A DNA stretch of 64,000 bases from Muricea muricata (taxonomy: Eukaryota; Cnidaria; Anthozoa; Malacalcyonacea; Plexauridae), in the NCBI GenBank assembly GCA_963855995.1, contig OY979717.1, positions 67,254,354-67,318,353 on the forward strand, read 5' to 3'. The translations under genes and the position numbers were made by a program. Below, in pieces: positions 23,827-36,215 of the stretch; position 1 is the stretch's first letter, and every line of letters starts with the position of its first letter. The notes beneath the pieces are model-generated. The model saw only the letters and a list, made by a program, of their open reading frames with translations, searched no databases and was not told the DNA's origin.

Positions 23827-25021
23827 AAACTGTAAGATAAATAATTTACATCAGTGTAACTTTCAAAAACAGCTGAACCTCCATTTCTGGTAAATTTCCG
23901 GAGACAACTTTAAAAAGGTCAGTGGAGAGTGGTATGATGAAATGCAGTGGTTTGATGAACAGTTATAGCATTTCAACTCAGGCTGCGGAGGAGTAACATT
24001 TGAGTACACAAATGTACGCGATCAACATTGTATATATGTTCCAAAACCTGAATCCGGGACGAAGGTCCTCAAAATGATCCCGCCCTGAAACAGCATGGTG
24101 TCGACATAGCTCTAACTTCAGACCAATGCAAACAACAGCCTTTCTGAAGTGCCTATAGTGTTTTGGTGGTTATCAGGAGCCAAACATTGCCTAACTATAA
24201 TACTTTCCAAGAAAATCACCACTCAAAATGCCAGGTCAGCAGCTAATTATGCATAAAATCACTAAAATCGCTGGCAGAAATTAAATTTTCATATTTGCTA
24301 AAAAAAATATTACAACATGAAAAACCATGTTCAATTGAGTCCAATTATTGCAGATTTCAAAAGGACTGACATTATTTTGATGATATATAAAGCATTGTAT
24401 TTCACTTACCTCCCTCCCGCAAAAACATGATTTCAGCCATATTTTCCGTCTTGTTTGCTTTTTTATCGCCGAGTAGCCGAAGTATCATATATTTCTTGTA
24501 CTTTTCCATAATCACAGATGACTAAAGAACAATTCAACCCAGTCGTGACTTGTTCTGAGACTGTGCCGTCTACGTTATCTCCCATTTTGTGTCCTTGACA
24601 ATTAACCAAAATTGCCGCTATTACGAAGTCTTGCCGATTTTGTGTGCGATAAATGTGGCGTTTTCGTCTTCATGTGTAATTATATCATGTAATCCAATAG
24701 TACTTTATACTACTGAATTTCTGAAGGTCATTTTGTAAACTTCGCTCAAAAATCCACCCACACAAAATCGAGTGTCAGAATTGAAAGTCAAGCTTCGAAA
24801 TAATTTGAAAGTCACGCGCAATCGTCACGAAAATCCTCGTGGGCGACCATACCGGGGTGAGTGAATATTTTCACAAATACGTAATTTGCTTGTTTCCACA
24901 GCAAGCCAAGTAAACATTTCATATTTTTCTATTTTCATGTATACTTGCGTTTTGTTTTGTTTTTAAGGATTAACTACTAGAAAATCTGACAGACTTCAAT
25001 TTTTTATTGAAAACATTTTTA
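23827..25021. other. Intergenic stretch, no gene recognised
   Basis: No ORF of note and no clear repeat apart from the arm that starts at 25022. Confidence 0.4.
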
Positions 25022-25350
25022 AATTAAAACAAGACGCCTGCTAAGGCGTTCGCTCCGCCTGCCAAAACGAAAATGGGCACAAGGCCAGGCAGGGCTGTAA
25101 CTACAGATTTTATTGGGGGTGGGGTATATTCACTTATTTCTGTTCTTCTCAACTAATTCCTTTTTAAATCAGTTATTGTTAGGGTACTTTCCAAGGCATT
25201 TTACCAGTAAGACATTGCTTGCACATCTTATGTAATCACTAAGATAACCAAAAATCAATGTCTGAGTGACTTGCCAGGCACTCTGTCCAGAGCCCTAGTA
25301 GGATTGCATTTTTTAGAATTTAATTTAAATTAAAGACTTTCATAGTACTT
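25022..25350. repeat. Right arm of ~300-bp inverted repeat
   Basis: Partner of 21855-22152. It begins with the border motif GACGCCTGCTAAGGCGTTCG, also seen in degraded form near 28680. Confidence 0.7.
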
Positions 25351-25496
25351 ATATGTTAAACAAGATTTTTTGTCATAATACCACCAACATATAGCTGTTT
25401 TATTTTGCAAGTAAAGAAAATTTTACTAAAAGTGTATACAATACATCAATATATTAATTTGATGGCATCATCTAAATTTATTTTGGAGCACACTGC

Positions 25497-26455
25497 CTGA
25501 AGTCTCCACGATATAATTTGTTGGGAACTTTAGACTAACATATGTATTTCTGGAATTGGAATGTAAAATGTCTTTTACCTTTTATAATTATATGAGATCC
25601 CACCAGCAAATAAATTATTTTGCACGAAATATTAGCATCTCAACATAGGTAGAAATAGAAAACCAAATAAAGAAATAACAACGTGTTTAGAATTGGGAAC
25701 ACATTTCCTAGACTCACTCCTTAATCATGGAATGATGGAATCTATCAAAATTTGCCGTTTTAAAACACTTCTGGAGCAATGTTTTGATAAAGAACTTTCC
25801 TGTCCCTTTTTGTTAACTATTACATGTTAAAAATTGTGTTTTGTATGTAGATATTTCAGCAGAATTTGCGTTTGATTCTTGTGTAGAAATTTCTAAATGT
25901 CCTTAAAAGTGGAAAAACAACAGAAAATGACGGAAACACCATAGAGATTATAAATAACACTAGAGAGGACGACGAGGGTAAAATTTGGGAGCGCGGCGAT
26001 TGGGGGGCAAATTCTGTAGGAAGATGATTGTTTTGCTACTCGCTATCTATCGCGGAATAGATAGCGAGTAGAGTAACCAATCAAATTACAGCATTTGCAA
26101 TAGTATACTAGTATGATTCTACTAATGTTATTTATAATCTCTATGGGAAACACGCTCTCAAAACTTCACCGCGATACATCATACATCGTTCGTCGGTAAA
26201 GTTTCGCGGTGGAATTTGTCGTTTTAAAACATTTTGCATGAGAATCTTTGCACGTAAAACCTTCTTGCGGTTTAGCATACATGTAAAAATGCGTGTTTTG
26301 TTGACATATTCCGCTAGAAATTGAGTTTAAGGTCGGCTCACGCGGCTCGTGCCCAGCGGTATCACCCATGAGCGCTGCGCTAACTTGCGACACCAAAAAA
26401 AATAAAAATAAAAATAAAAATAAAACAGAAACAGGGCGAATTTAAAACTCCGCCA
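25497..26455. repeat. Right arm of ~750-bp inverted repeat, with MITE inserted
   Basis: Inverted partner of 13115-13868. It is about 205 bp longer because of the insertion at 25940-26145 plus its 8-bp duplication. Without that, the arms have nearly the same length. Confidence 0.75.
25940..26145. mobile_element. MITE with CATAGAGATTAT ends, 8-bp TSD, empty site known
   Basis: Inverted ends CATAGAGATTATAAATAAC. Perfect 8-bp duplication GGAAACAC (25932-25939, 26146-26153). The left arm of the surrounding repeat carries the unoccupied site (GTGTTTCC once, near 13423-13430). This confirms both borders and TSD length. The interior has a GATAGCGAGTAG foldback near 26041-26070. Confidence 0.9.
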
Positions 26456-26725
26456 CAGATTAAGTATATACAGATATGGAACTCGCGCGTGTTTCCTTAT
26501 TATTTTGTGTCCTCACGTACGCGTCAGCTCGCGTCACCTCACGCGCCATGCAACATTGCTCTAACAATTGGAAGTGTAATAAAAGACCAAAGTAATTCCG
26601 AATAAAGCGCGCATAATTAGACTTTACACAATTAAATACTGTATATTTCGAGTCATTTGGCTCATCCTCAGCAGAAATTTTACAAGTATGGCGTTAACTA
26701 TAAGCGCGTACTATTTAAATTAAAC

Positions 26726-27220
26726 TATAGACAATCTAAGGAATGGACTGGAAACGCAAGCTAAAGTTTACGCGACATCCGCTTTACTTTGGAACCCTGT
26801 AACTTCACTTTAAACACATTTCAGGACTTCGTATTTACGTATTTTAAACAAGAACAGAAATGTGAATGGAACTATAGACTTTTAAAACTTTTCAGAGAGA
26901 TAAACAAGCCGGAAAATCACCATTTAATGTTTCCGTGAACCTTTTTCAACAACAACAATGGCAACATTTCTGTAGTCAAAAAGAACGCAAACATTCAGCG
27001 TTGGGTTTTAGCTTTATTATCCATAAAAAATTTTTAAAATCAATAGTTCCATAGACATTGCCGTTCTTGTTTAAAATATGTAAATAGAAAGTCCTGAAGT
27101 ATATTTAAAGTGAAGTTACAGGGTTCCAAAGTATAGCATGTCAGGCCGTATCACGGTTGTATTGTCAGCAACATTGACGCTTTAGCTTGCGTTTCCAGTC
27201 CATTCTTTTGATTGTCTATG
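26726..27220. mobile_element. Foldback element, CATAGACAATC-type ends, 7-bp TSD
   Basis: Arms of about 190 bp are inverted copies (ATGGACTGGAAACGCAAGCT, GGAACCCTGTAACTTCACTT). The right end is GATTGTCTATG; the left end reads TATAGACAATC, probably a C-to-T change of CATAG. A 7-bp repeat ATTAAAC flanks it (26719-26725, 27221-27227). Confidence 0.7.
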
Positions 27221-27227
27221 ATTAAAC

Positions 27228-27658
27228 TTAGTATGCGTCAGCGTACGTTTAACCTACAGTTTGATACAGTTTACGAATGATTTATATAGATCAGTGAGAT
27301 AAGACGTCATCCTCGCGACTTTCGCGTGGAATTTTCGTAGTTCGGCAAAATTTTTAAAACAAGAGCCACTGAACTTGTTTTTGAGTGCTTTTATGTACCA
27401 AAACATGATCATTCTTTATTACTTTCTTGACTTTTTGAAAAGTTAAACCATACGTATGTTTTTAACCAGTTTTTTGAATATATGTTTAAATATGTCTCTG
27501 AGTATTTATTTTGAAGCAATGTTGTTTGTAGTATTACTAAAAAATTGTTGCCAATCAAAATTCAAAACGCTATTTTATGCTGTCTTCAAAAGCACTCTCA
27601 AATTGTCGGCGAAACATATATAGTTCCCGCCATTCAACCCTGTTTGATATGTAGTACT
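27228..27658. other. Intergenic stretch, no gene recognised
   Basis: Nothing recognised apart from general AT-richness. Confidence 0.3.
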
Positions 27659-27928
27659 TTACCTGTTGAATTCAATAGAAGAGATAGAAGTTGTTTGGAT
27701 GAATTGTTCAAGTCGTAGTTGAATCTTTTGGTGTAGGCCGTTCGCCGTGACCCGATATCGTTCACTTTCATTAAGCATGTCGTGGAACTGAGGAAACTTT
27801 ACAGAACATAACTTTTTCAAACACGGGGAGTTCGAATCTGAAAAGTTGCCGCTCCTCCGACCTGCAGTTTTTTCATAAAACCATTTTAATTCCACTCTTT
27901 CGACACGCTTCAAATAATCTCCCGCCAT
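27659..27928 (-). CDS. Element-borne ORF starting MAGDYLKRVERV
   Basis: An 89-codon minus-strand ORF starting in the left arm of a foldback repeat. A mirrored start (MAGDYLKRVERV) occurs on the plus strand at 29944 in the right arm, where it breaks after about 40 codons. The protein is basic with a likely helical C-terminal half. The repeated, outward-facing starts suggest a first exon or small ORF belonging to the repeat. No function assigned. Confidence 0.3.
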   Translation of the reverse strand: MAGDYLKRVERVELKWFYEKTAGRRSGNFSDSNSPCLKKLCSVKFPQFHDMLNESERYRVTANGLHQKIQLRLEQFIQTTSISSIEFNR

Positions 27929-28225
27929 TTTGATATTAATATTCCGTTACCGCCATTAATATTCCGTTTGCAATCGCTCAGAATGGTGATTATTCCGTCC
28001 CAGATCCCTCAACTCGCGGTAAATTGTCATTCTAACCGATGGAATTGCTAAAATCATTAATTTTGTAAACACATGGTTCTTTACGAAGGTGCTAGTCATG
28101 TTTGTGTGTGTGAAGTCCATTTCCACAGCAAAAATGGAGAAATTAGAAGTGATATTAGCAAAAAAATTTGAGACATAATAAAGCAGTGCTTACATACGTC
28201 TTTATCATAAACAGAACTCGCAAAA
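27735..28225. repeat. Left arm of ~490-bp foldback
   Basis: Inverted partner of 29645-30130. Shared landmarks: CTCCCGCCATTTTGA-like, AATATTCCGTTTGCAATCGC, CCTCAACTCGCGGTAAATTG, GGACTTCAC near its inner end. Confidence 0.75.
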
Positions 28226-29644
28226 GTCTACTATTCAGACAAGTTTACTATAATACAAGTAACCTTTAAAGAGAGAGCTAAAGCCATCCTTGCCAATTCT
28301 GGACGAAAACGTTTGTAATAGGAAAGCAACGGACAAATTCATTCTATTTCCAGTTCTGAAAAAGGTAATAGATTAATTGTCCTTATCCAAATTTTTTTCC
28401 CTAAATTTGCTCAATCTGTAAACAGCCTGGGGCTTTAGACATCACAGATATGACATTTCCATCTGGCTTTTTTCAATCTGGGTTACCTTGAATGGAAGTT
28501 GTCACAATGCAATATAGTATCCCAGACAGTAACTATTAAAAGCGATTTCTGATTTCGGGGATAATGTAATGATAAAAGTATAACAATAGCATGCTTGTCA
28601 TAGCCAGCATAGAACTGTAGAGCTGCTACTGGTTTTTTCTGATGCAAAAAAAACTCGATTATTTTGATAAACAGGAACAAGCGCCTGCTAGAGCTTTCAC
28701 TTCGCTTGCCAAGAGTAGAAGAAAACGTGCACAAGGGACACCAACAATTCCCTTTTAAAATCAGTTGTTATTAGGGTCAATTGTATATGTGATTCTAATG
28801 TAACACATAGGTTGGAAACATGTTGGAAACACCTCTCACTTCTAGATACCTTCCAGGAAAATTTAATTAGGCATCGGCTTGAGAGATACCCCTCTTCCAA
28901 CTTGTAACTGGGGGGCATTACCCCACCAGTGATATCGCAACTGCTGCAATAACACTCCATTGTAAAAACGATATTCGGTGCACTATTTCGCCACCTTGTT
29001 TATATATATTGAACAGGCATTGTTTATATATATTGAGCAGCCTCTTAGTGAAATTAATGGTCACTTAGTGAGCTATAAACTGTGTCTCTTTTATGGGAGG
29101 TTTGGATGAAAACCCCCTTTATTGAAGATTGTTCTGTCAGTTTATTTTCAACTTAGGTTGATAAGTGTTTTAGTGCATGTTACTGTTGGTGTTTTAGAAC
29201 TCATGTTTCTTGTGCACTGAAGTAACTGGACACATTGGAGACAATGTATATTTTATTTGTAGTTCTAATAATATTATTGGAAAGTGAGGAACAATACATT
29301 TAAAACAGAAGTTTCAAGCGTTAACGCTTAATGAATACATGAAAACAATTTTTGCAAAACTCTCTGATATTTAAAAATTGTCAACTAATTATTTATCCTG
29401 GGAGGTTATGTACAGTTAATGAATGCATGATGAAGGTGGACTATTATTGATTTTACCTATTTTTGGTCAAAGCCAAAGGCAACATTTTTGCTGCGGTTAT
29501 ACTTGGCTCTTACGCACAACATTGCTGATAACTTATTATTAGTTATACTTTCCTGGTTGTCCGATGCTTTCCCCTGACAAACGTTTTCGACCAGCATTGG
29601 CAAGGGTGGTTTTAGGTCTCTCAAGCTTACTTATATTACCTGAA
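28226..29644. other. Spacer between foldback arms
   Basis: No gene seen. Near 28681-28740 a GCGCCTGCTAGAGC...CTTGCC motif resembles the border of the 25022 repeat arm, pointing to an old insertion. Confidence 0.4.
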
Positions 29645-30130
29645 TCGTCGACTTCTGTGAGTTTTTTATATGATAAAAATAAGTTTAAGCACTGTTTTCT
29701 TATGTCTCAATAATGTTTGCTAATATATCTTTTTTGGTAGCTCTTTTATTTCTGCATTTGCCGTGGAAATGGACTTCACAACACAAACATGACTAGCAGC
29801 TTTGTAAGAAGCCATGTGTTAACAAAGTGAATGATTTTAGCAATTTCATCGGTTAGAATGACAATTTACCGCGAGTTGAGGGATCTGGGACAGAATAATC
29901 ACCATTGTGAGCGATTGCAAACGGAATATTGAAGAATTCAAAATGGCGGGAGATTATTTGAAGCGTGTTGAAAGAGTGAGAAATAAAATGGATTTTATGA
30001 AAAAACTGCGGGTCAGAGGAGCGGCAACTTTTCAGATTCGAACTCCCCGTGTTTGAAAAAGTTATGTTCTGCAAAGTTACCTCAGTTCCGCGACATGCTT
30101 AATGAAATTTGTTTTCTAGCCACATTTTCG
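29645..30130. repeat. Right arm of ~490-bp foldback
   Basis: Inverted partner of 27735-28225, with small indels. Contains the mirrored ORF start at 29944. Confidence 0.75.
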
Positions 30131-31219
30131 AACTACGGCGAACGGCCTAGTGCTTTTTTACGCATATTTACACATATTTTTTCAACAACAAAAAAAATAT
30201 AATGAACCATTGATCAATTCAATGGATTATAGTGTTTTGTTTTTTTCGTATTTTGAACATTATCTTGTGTTTTCGTCGCAAACAAGTAAAAATATCTGTT
30301 TCATAACATATGTGCCAAACAGCTCGAAAATAAAATTACTAAAAAAGCCAACTAAACAACACGCGTTTTCCAGGCATTATAATTTACATGCATGCGCAAA
30401 TAGCGATCATGTCGTGAACTACTTGTACTTGTAACAAAGCTCGATTTTTGTGTAATATTTACTTTTCTACTTTGTTACTTTTGGTTTTGCTTTGGCAAAG
30501 TAAAAAACCTAGTTTAAAGTTATTCGACTTGGCCAGGCTATGGCTCAAGGCTGTTACCTCTACTTTACCATACTGCTCAAATAAATGTTTTATTAAATTC
30601 TATTTAAGTAGTACTTTCACTTATTATAAAACTTTTCTGTTACAGCAACTAAAATTTTGAGCAATACTTTTACATTTAGTTATAAGTAAGTTTCAGTCAG
30701 TACTTTGACTTGTTTACTTAGTAAATAAAAATTGATGTGTTACTTTTTACTTTTACTTAAGTTAAAAATTTGTGTACTTTGCTGAACACTAAATTTAATA
30801 TTGTCTTGAGTACATTATGAATATTACTACCTAATTTATTTAAGGGTGAACAGTTATGACTTGGTACATTAAGTACATGATATTGCCTTTCTGTGATTAT
30901 CATATATTACCATAAAATTGTCATTGGTACTACATGATTTTTATACTATCACCCATAGAAACGAAGTGACTATTCACATGATTTTCACTTTGTCTGTAGA
31001 CATATTTTAAATTGGAATCGTGTATAAGTCATAAATGTTGAACCTTAATGTATTTCCTATTTTTTTCTTCCTTGAACTCAGCTCCTGGTTGCCGAATTTC
31101 AAGGCATAATGCAATAGAATTTTAACAAATAATTGAGTTAAGTACATGCCAGGAAAATTTCGGCACTTAGAAAAGCCTGCTGGCAACTTGGGCTTTTGTT
31201 AAAATATATATTCAGCTAT
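30131..31219. other. Intergenic stretch, no gene recognised
   Basis: AT-rich with many TACTTTT words between 30450 and 30790, possibly an old MITE whose borders I cannot fix. It includes the region 3' of the transposase pseudogene. Confidence 0.4.
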
Positions 31220-32548
31220 TCAAGCCCTTTGGGTGCAACTCTTGAATTCTTTAATAAAAATGGTTTCTATCGCCGCTACATGATGTACAAACATATCTTC
31301 AGGGAGTATCAGTCGTCCAGAGGCTTTAATTCCTTCAAAGGTCTTAAAGACGCACAATAATTGACTGCTGTCGTTAACATTCTCTGTTGTAAAGGTTTGA
31401 GTGCATGTCTCGCAGATGTGTTTGCTCAGGCACTTTTTAAGCAGATATCCGGCTGCATATGTTAATGCATTCATGCATACCAAATTTTTTCTTATTTCTT
31501 CTGTTTTGTAGTCGCTGTCATCTACTTGGATGTGACTTGGCTGTGACTTGGTGGTCTGCTCATCATCACCTGCTGGTAGATTTGACTCACGGGTATGGGA
31601 TCCGATCAAAAAAGTATCGAAATCTTCCGCACGATTCCCAGTTGACAATGGTGTTAAGAAGTTGTTGACAAACAGCTTGCGAAATGCTCTGATGAATTGC
31701 AGTGGAGATGGATTTTCACAATTCCCCCCTTGTTGCCTTATAAGACCAAAAAAGCTCTCTAAGACATCTTGATTCAACCGTCGGGTCATGAAGAACTCTA
31801 ATGAATAATCTTTATACAGGTGCTTCCATAATGCATTTATTCCATTTAATGTCATTGTAAATCCTTTCAGACATCGAATATGGTTTGATACATCTTCTTG
31901 GCTTCTCTTGTCAATCACCTTGATGGATGCAATGAACTTCAACATATCAGCAATGAATTGATGGTGGGGTGAATTTTCAGACCTTGCCTGTTTGTAGATC
32001 TTTGTGCTATTTAGAGAGGAGCTATTTAGATAATCAAAGATGTTGTCAAAATTTGAAATAAGTTCAGCAGTTCCCATGGCAGATGGTGGTAAAGCACCCA
32101 GTGAGATATACGTGGACATTGTGGAAGCTACGGTTTGGCTAATGGTTTGTGTCGCAAGCTTTACTTTCATTTTCATGAAACCGTTAGGATTGATAATAAT
32201 GCTTCTGTGTTAGTTTGGGACAACATCGAAGATTTTGTGTTCTATCAAGTTCGTTAATGACTTGAATATCTTCCCAGGATGCTACCTTCTTCATGTTCTT
32301 GCCACAGTGAATGTCATATTTCATGAGATTGTTTCTCACAGCTTTGATGAGATGAGGTGAGTCATAAAGATAAAATATTTTCTTTCCCTTGTGGATAAAC
32401 CAGGGCTTGTCTGGTGTGATGTTTAGTACGCGTAACAGTTTTTGAAGGTTTGAACCCAAATCTGAAATGATGGTTTCTACAAATAAGCCAACTGATGTTT
32501 AGTCATCAATCATTTCAAACAGAATACTCTTGATCTCCTCACTTGGGC

Positions 32549-34467
32549 AACAAAGGAAACTTTTGTCTGATTGGTCGACTCTTTTAAGAGTTTTCTTTGA
32601 TGAAATTTACTTCCGGTTCGGGAAGCCGTAAAGGAGCGGGCAAAGTTCTTACAACAATTAGTTGACAATTGAAACAGCGTTTACAAAATTAATAGTATTT
32701 GCTTCTGATCTTTCTTATCAACGTTAATTGATGCAGCAAGTGTTTATCTTAGGCAGCCGTTAAACTTGGGAATTTTGATGCAGTATTTCAAAGTTTTAAT
32801 GCCGTTCGTTCTGGAGCAGTGAAAATATACATGCACGTAATTATACAATGTTATTATTTTTATGTTCAATCAAAGGAGGTTAGAACGGCTAACTCGGCAA
32901 GTAATATTAATGATATATGGTGAGTTAAATGACTATAAAGTAAAGTTATGGAAACTAGTATTATAGGAAAAACAAAGGCTTGTTTATATGTGTAATATTC
33001 TAGCCAAAAACAAGCAAAGAAGATACATAGCCTTCAACCATGGTAATTTCAAGGCTTAATATACAACTGATTATCTCAAAACTTTGTATGCTCAGACTTC
33101 AAAGATATATTATCTCGGAAGTGAGTTTTTCACATTATGACAATATTTCTTTGGAAAGTTATTACCTTTTGTTTTTAACATTAAATTTAAACGAGAAGGC
33201 TGTTTCGTTTTTCAGTTGCTCGCACAAAAGTGCCTGGACTAATGTGACGAGCACGTGTGACGGGAATTCCCTTTAAACACACTGAAATTATACACTCCTT
33301 TTTCAGTAATTACAGTTATTTCTTCAATGCAACCTGTTCCACATGTAGTTTTAATAGTTTCAATCGTGCGGGTTGTCGTTCAAGATTAATGAAAGGACAA
33401 TATTTCAAGCAGTGTTTGACTGCTTAGTAATTACATATATTTGTATGTTTTAGATACAGAATATTTGCAGATAAGTTTGTTTTTACCTAAAATTTTATGA
33501 TCCCAAGCTCTTGAAAATTGTAAAGCATACGTTCATACGCTTTTTGCTGTTTTCTTAAAATTTTTTCCTAAACAAAAATTGGAGAGGAAATGTGTAGGTT
33601 GAAACTTATGAGTTTTTCACCGCTTGTAAGCAAACGAAAGTGTGTGACGGGAAAAGGCTATCAGGCTAAGTTGCTTATGTAAAACTACTGTTTAAAATTA
33701 GTTTTGTTTTTTTGTTGACCCTGCACTGCATTCGTGGTGGGTAAAAAACTGGCAAAATAGACTCCATTACGAAAAAGCTAAAATTACTATCACGATAAAT
33801 GTTGAAAACAAAAGCCGATAAATTTCAGACAAAATACTGTTATTACACGAAAATTGATAATCAAAGTGACTTACCTTATTAGTTTAAGCAAGTAAAATTT
33901 TGAGTTAATCAGATGCATATAAAACTGTCAATTGAGCACAATAGAAGGTATAAGTCGAGGTATACATGTTCTTTGCCAGTTCATGTCAAGGAAACCGAAC
34001 ACGATAAACAGGTCTTCTTTTCTTATTATATTCGCTTTCGTAACTTAATTCTTTCATCACTTGACAACTCGTATAGTCTTTGAATGCTATACCTTGAATT
34101 AGCGCTGTTTTAATATTATCCCTTTGAAGGTAGAAACATCAAACGTCAAATCATGTATTAACGTAGTTGTATTCGTGTGGAAGCGTTTTTTAAGACTGAC
34201 ACACTGATCGGGATTAAAACGTTTAAAATCTGTATCCAAAGTCTCAAAAGCGAGTATGTCGAAGATAAATACCCGTACATTTACCAGCGTCAAATTCAGA
34301 AGCAACAAAGATAATTTCGAACTGTGATTGCTCATTTAGTTAAGCTAGTTGACCTTGTTGTTTTTTAAAGTCTTCGTCTGCTTTTTCGAGCCTTCCCGAA
34401 CCGGAAGTGAAATTGATCAGTGAAAGCCTTCGGAAAATTTACCAATCAGACAAAAGTCTCCTTTGTT
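32549..34467. mobile_element. 1.9-kb TIR insertion with 9-bp TSD in the transposase gene
   Basis: The ends AACAAAGGAAACTTTTGTCT and its near complement form TIRs; a second inverted block CACTTCCGGTTCGGGAAG lies about 60-80 bp inside. A perfect 9-bp repeat CACTTGGGC flanks it (32540-32548, 34468-34476) and encodes the shared CPS of the transposase on both sides. The 9-bp TSD suggests a Mutator-like non-autonomous element. The interior has no recognised gene. Confidence 0.8.
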
Positions 34468-35659
34468 CACTTGGGCATGATTCATGGACTAGAACATATC
34501 CAAGGGGTTGTTTCCTTTTCTCCTTGATCCCTCTTGCCATAAATACCAGGCTGAGTGCAGATGTTGCCACCTTGTTTGTTCTCTTTCCTTCACCAAAATC
34601 TTCTACACCTACCACCTCATCCGTGCACAGGTCATACTGGAGATTTGCTTTGAGCGACACTTCATCCATTGTGAGGGTGCAGAGCTTCCCTGAAGGACTC
34701 ATCATTTGTACTTTAGCTGAGATAATCTCTTTAGCAATTTTGGGGATTCCACATGCTGTTGAAAAATTTGACACCCATTTTCATAAGCTGCTTCGAGATG
34801 GCATCTTGAAGAATTTAGCAACCATTCTGTATGCTTTCACACTTATGTGATGAAGAGACAGGGCAAATGACTTTATCGCTCTGGCCTATGAATTGTGAGC
34901 CTATGAATTTAACTACTTTTTCAGGTAGCATTGCTCTTAGTGCTTCAAGAGCACTAGTTTTATCGGGGGTTTTTTCTTCTTCTTCGTGTTAAGTGCTTGG
35001 CGAAGTCATTGTATTTGTTTCTGTTGTCTTGCAATTTTTAATTTGTAGTGCCTTATGTCCTTTTCTTTTTATGGGCCTTCTTTGTTTTTCAGTACAACTT
35101 GTACCTGAGTGTCAATACATAATTCCTTTGTAAGTTTTTTTTTAACATCCACTAATTTATCCAGGATATAAGATTGTACTGAATATAATGCTGTATGTAA
35201 TAATGTATGTAAATTCTCTATTAACCTCTTAAACTGTGGAACTGCCCCATTCAAGAGTTGAAATATTGAGTAAAATCATATGGCATTATACAATAAAATA
35301 AGTTGAGCACCGCCCCTTAATACTTTGCATTGTATTCAGTATTCATTATCAATCATCTTATTATTGTGAATAGGATTCCTGAATAGTGCCTGGAAAAATA
35401 GCCTGTCCCCATGGGAAGGGACAGAAAGTTAGTCAACTTATGAGTAGGAAGATAATAACATTTTTTGTTTTGGGAACATGACAAACTGTTATAATGACAA
35501 GTATTTAAAGGATTTTGATTAGGAATTTCACTGTTGCACTGAATTGTCACCCGTATCATAATGATCTTACGCATCACCAAATATTGGACTTCTTTGGCAT
35601 GAAGAATCTAGTTAAAGCAGTATTAGAATCTTCAGGGGTTTGCTCAGGTTCATCTTACC

Positions 35660-35740
35660 TAGTACTTGCCCTTTAACCCCTTGCCAGGTACTTGCCCTTT
35701 CCCCTTGCCAGGTACTTGCCCTCCCCCCTCGGGTCCATTG
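35660..35740. repeat. Short tandem repeat CCAGGTACTTGCCC
   Basis: Three to four copies of a TTGCCAGGTACTTGCCCTTT-like unit. Confidence 0.6.
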
Positions 35741-35929
35741 AATCAAAACTTTTGGAATGTGCAGTTTGTCAGAAAAATTTCAAAAATGCACAGATCGAAA
35801 AATAAACTTGAACATGTTCCTTTCGCAGTACATACAGTAAGGCAGTGTAAGATAATTATTGTGTGTCAAAATCTATTGTTTATAAACAATGCACAGAAAA
35901 AATGCACCGAACAGTTTTGACTACCACTT

Positions 35930-36215
35930 CAGGAAAATGTACCTGGCATCACAGGATCTTGTTGATCAATTTCATCCAGAATTGGTACGTTGGTGCTGTT
36001 TGTAAAATCTATTAAAAATTTTTAGAATAAATGTATCAAAGACTGATGTTGTATGTTGTGGCTTGATTGGTTTTCCTTTTTTATAGTTCGGGGAATGTAC
36101 CTGGCCTTTCCTCTGCAAGATCCTGTTGACCATTGTCAACCAGAATTGACACATTTGCTGCAGGAATTGGTATGTTGGTGCAGTTTGTAAAATCTATTAA
36201 ATTTTTTCAGAACAA
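35930..36215. repeat. Diverged direct duplication, ~165-bp offset
   Basis: Both copies contain AATGTACCTGG, ATCCTGTTGACC (or ATCTTGTTGATC), CCAGAATTG and TTGGTRYGTTGGTGCNGTTTG followed by GTAAAATCTATTAAA. They lie between THAP exons and later pieces of the transposase pseudogene. Confidence 0.6.

Noticed and set aside
30430-30800. Another hAT MITE made of TACTTTT-rich ends
   Set aside because: Similar words occur throughout the region and no matching ends or TSD could be fixed.
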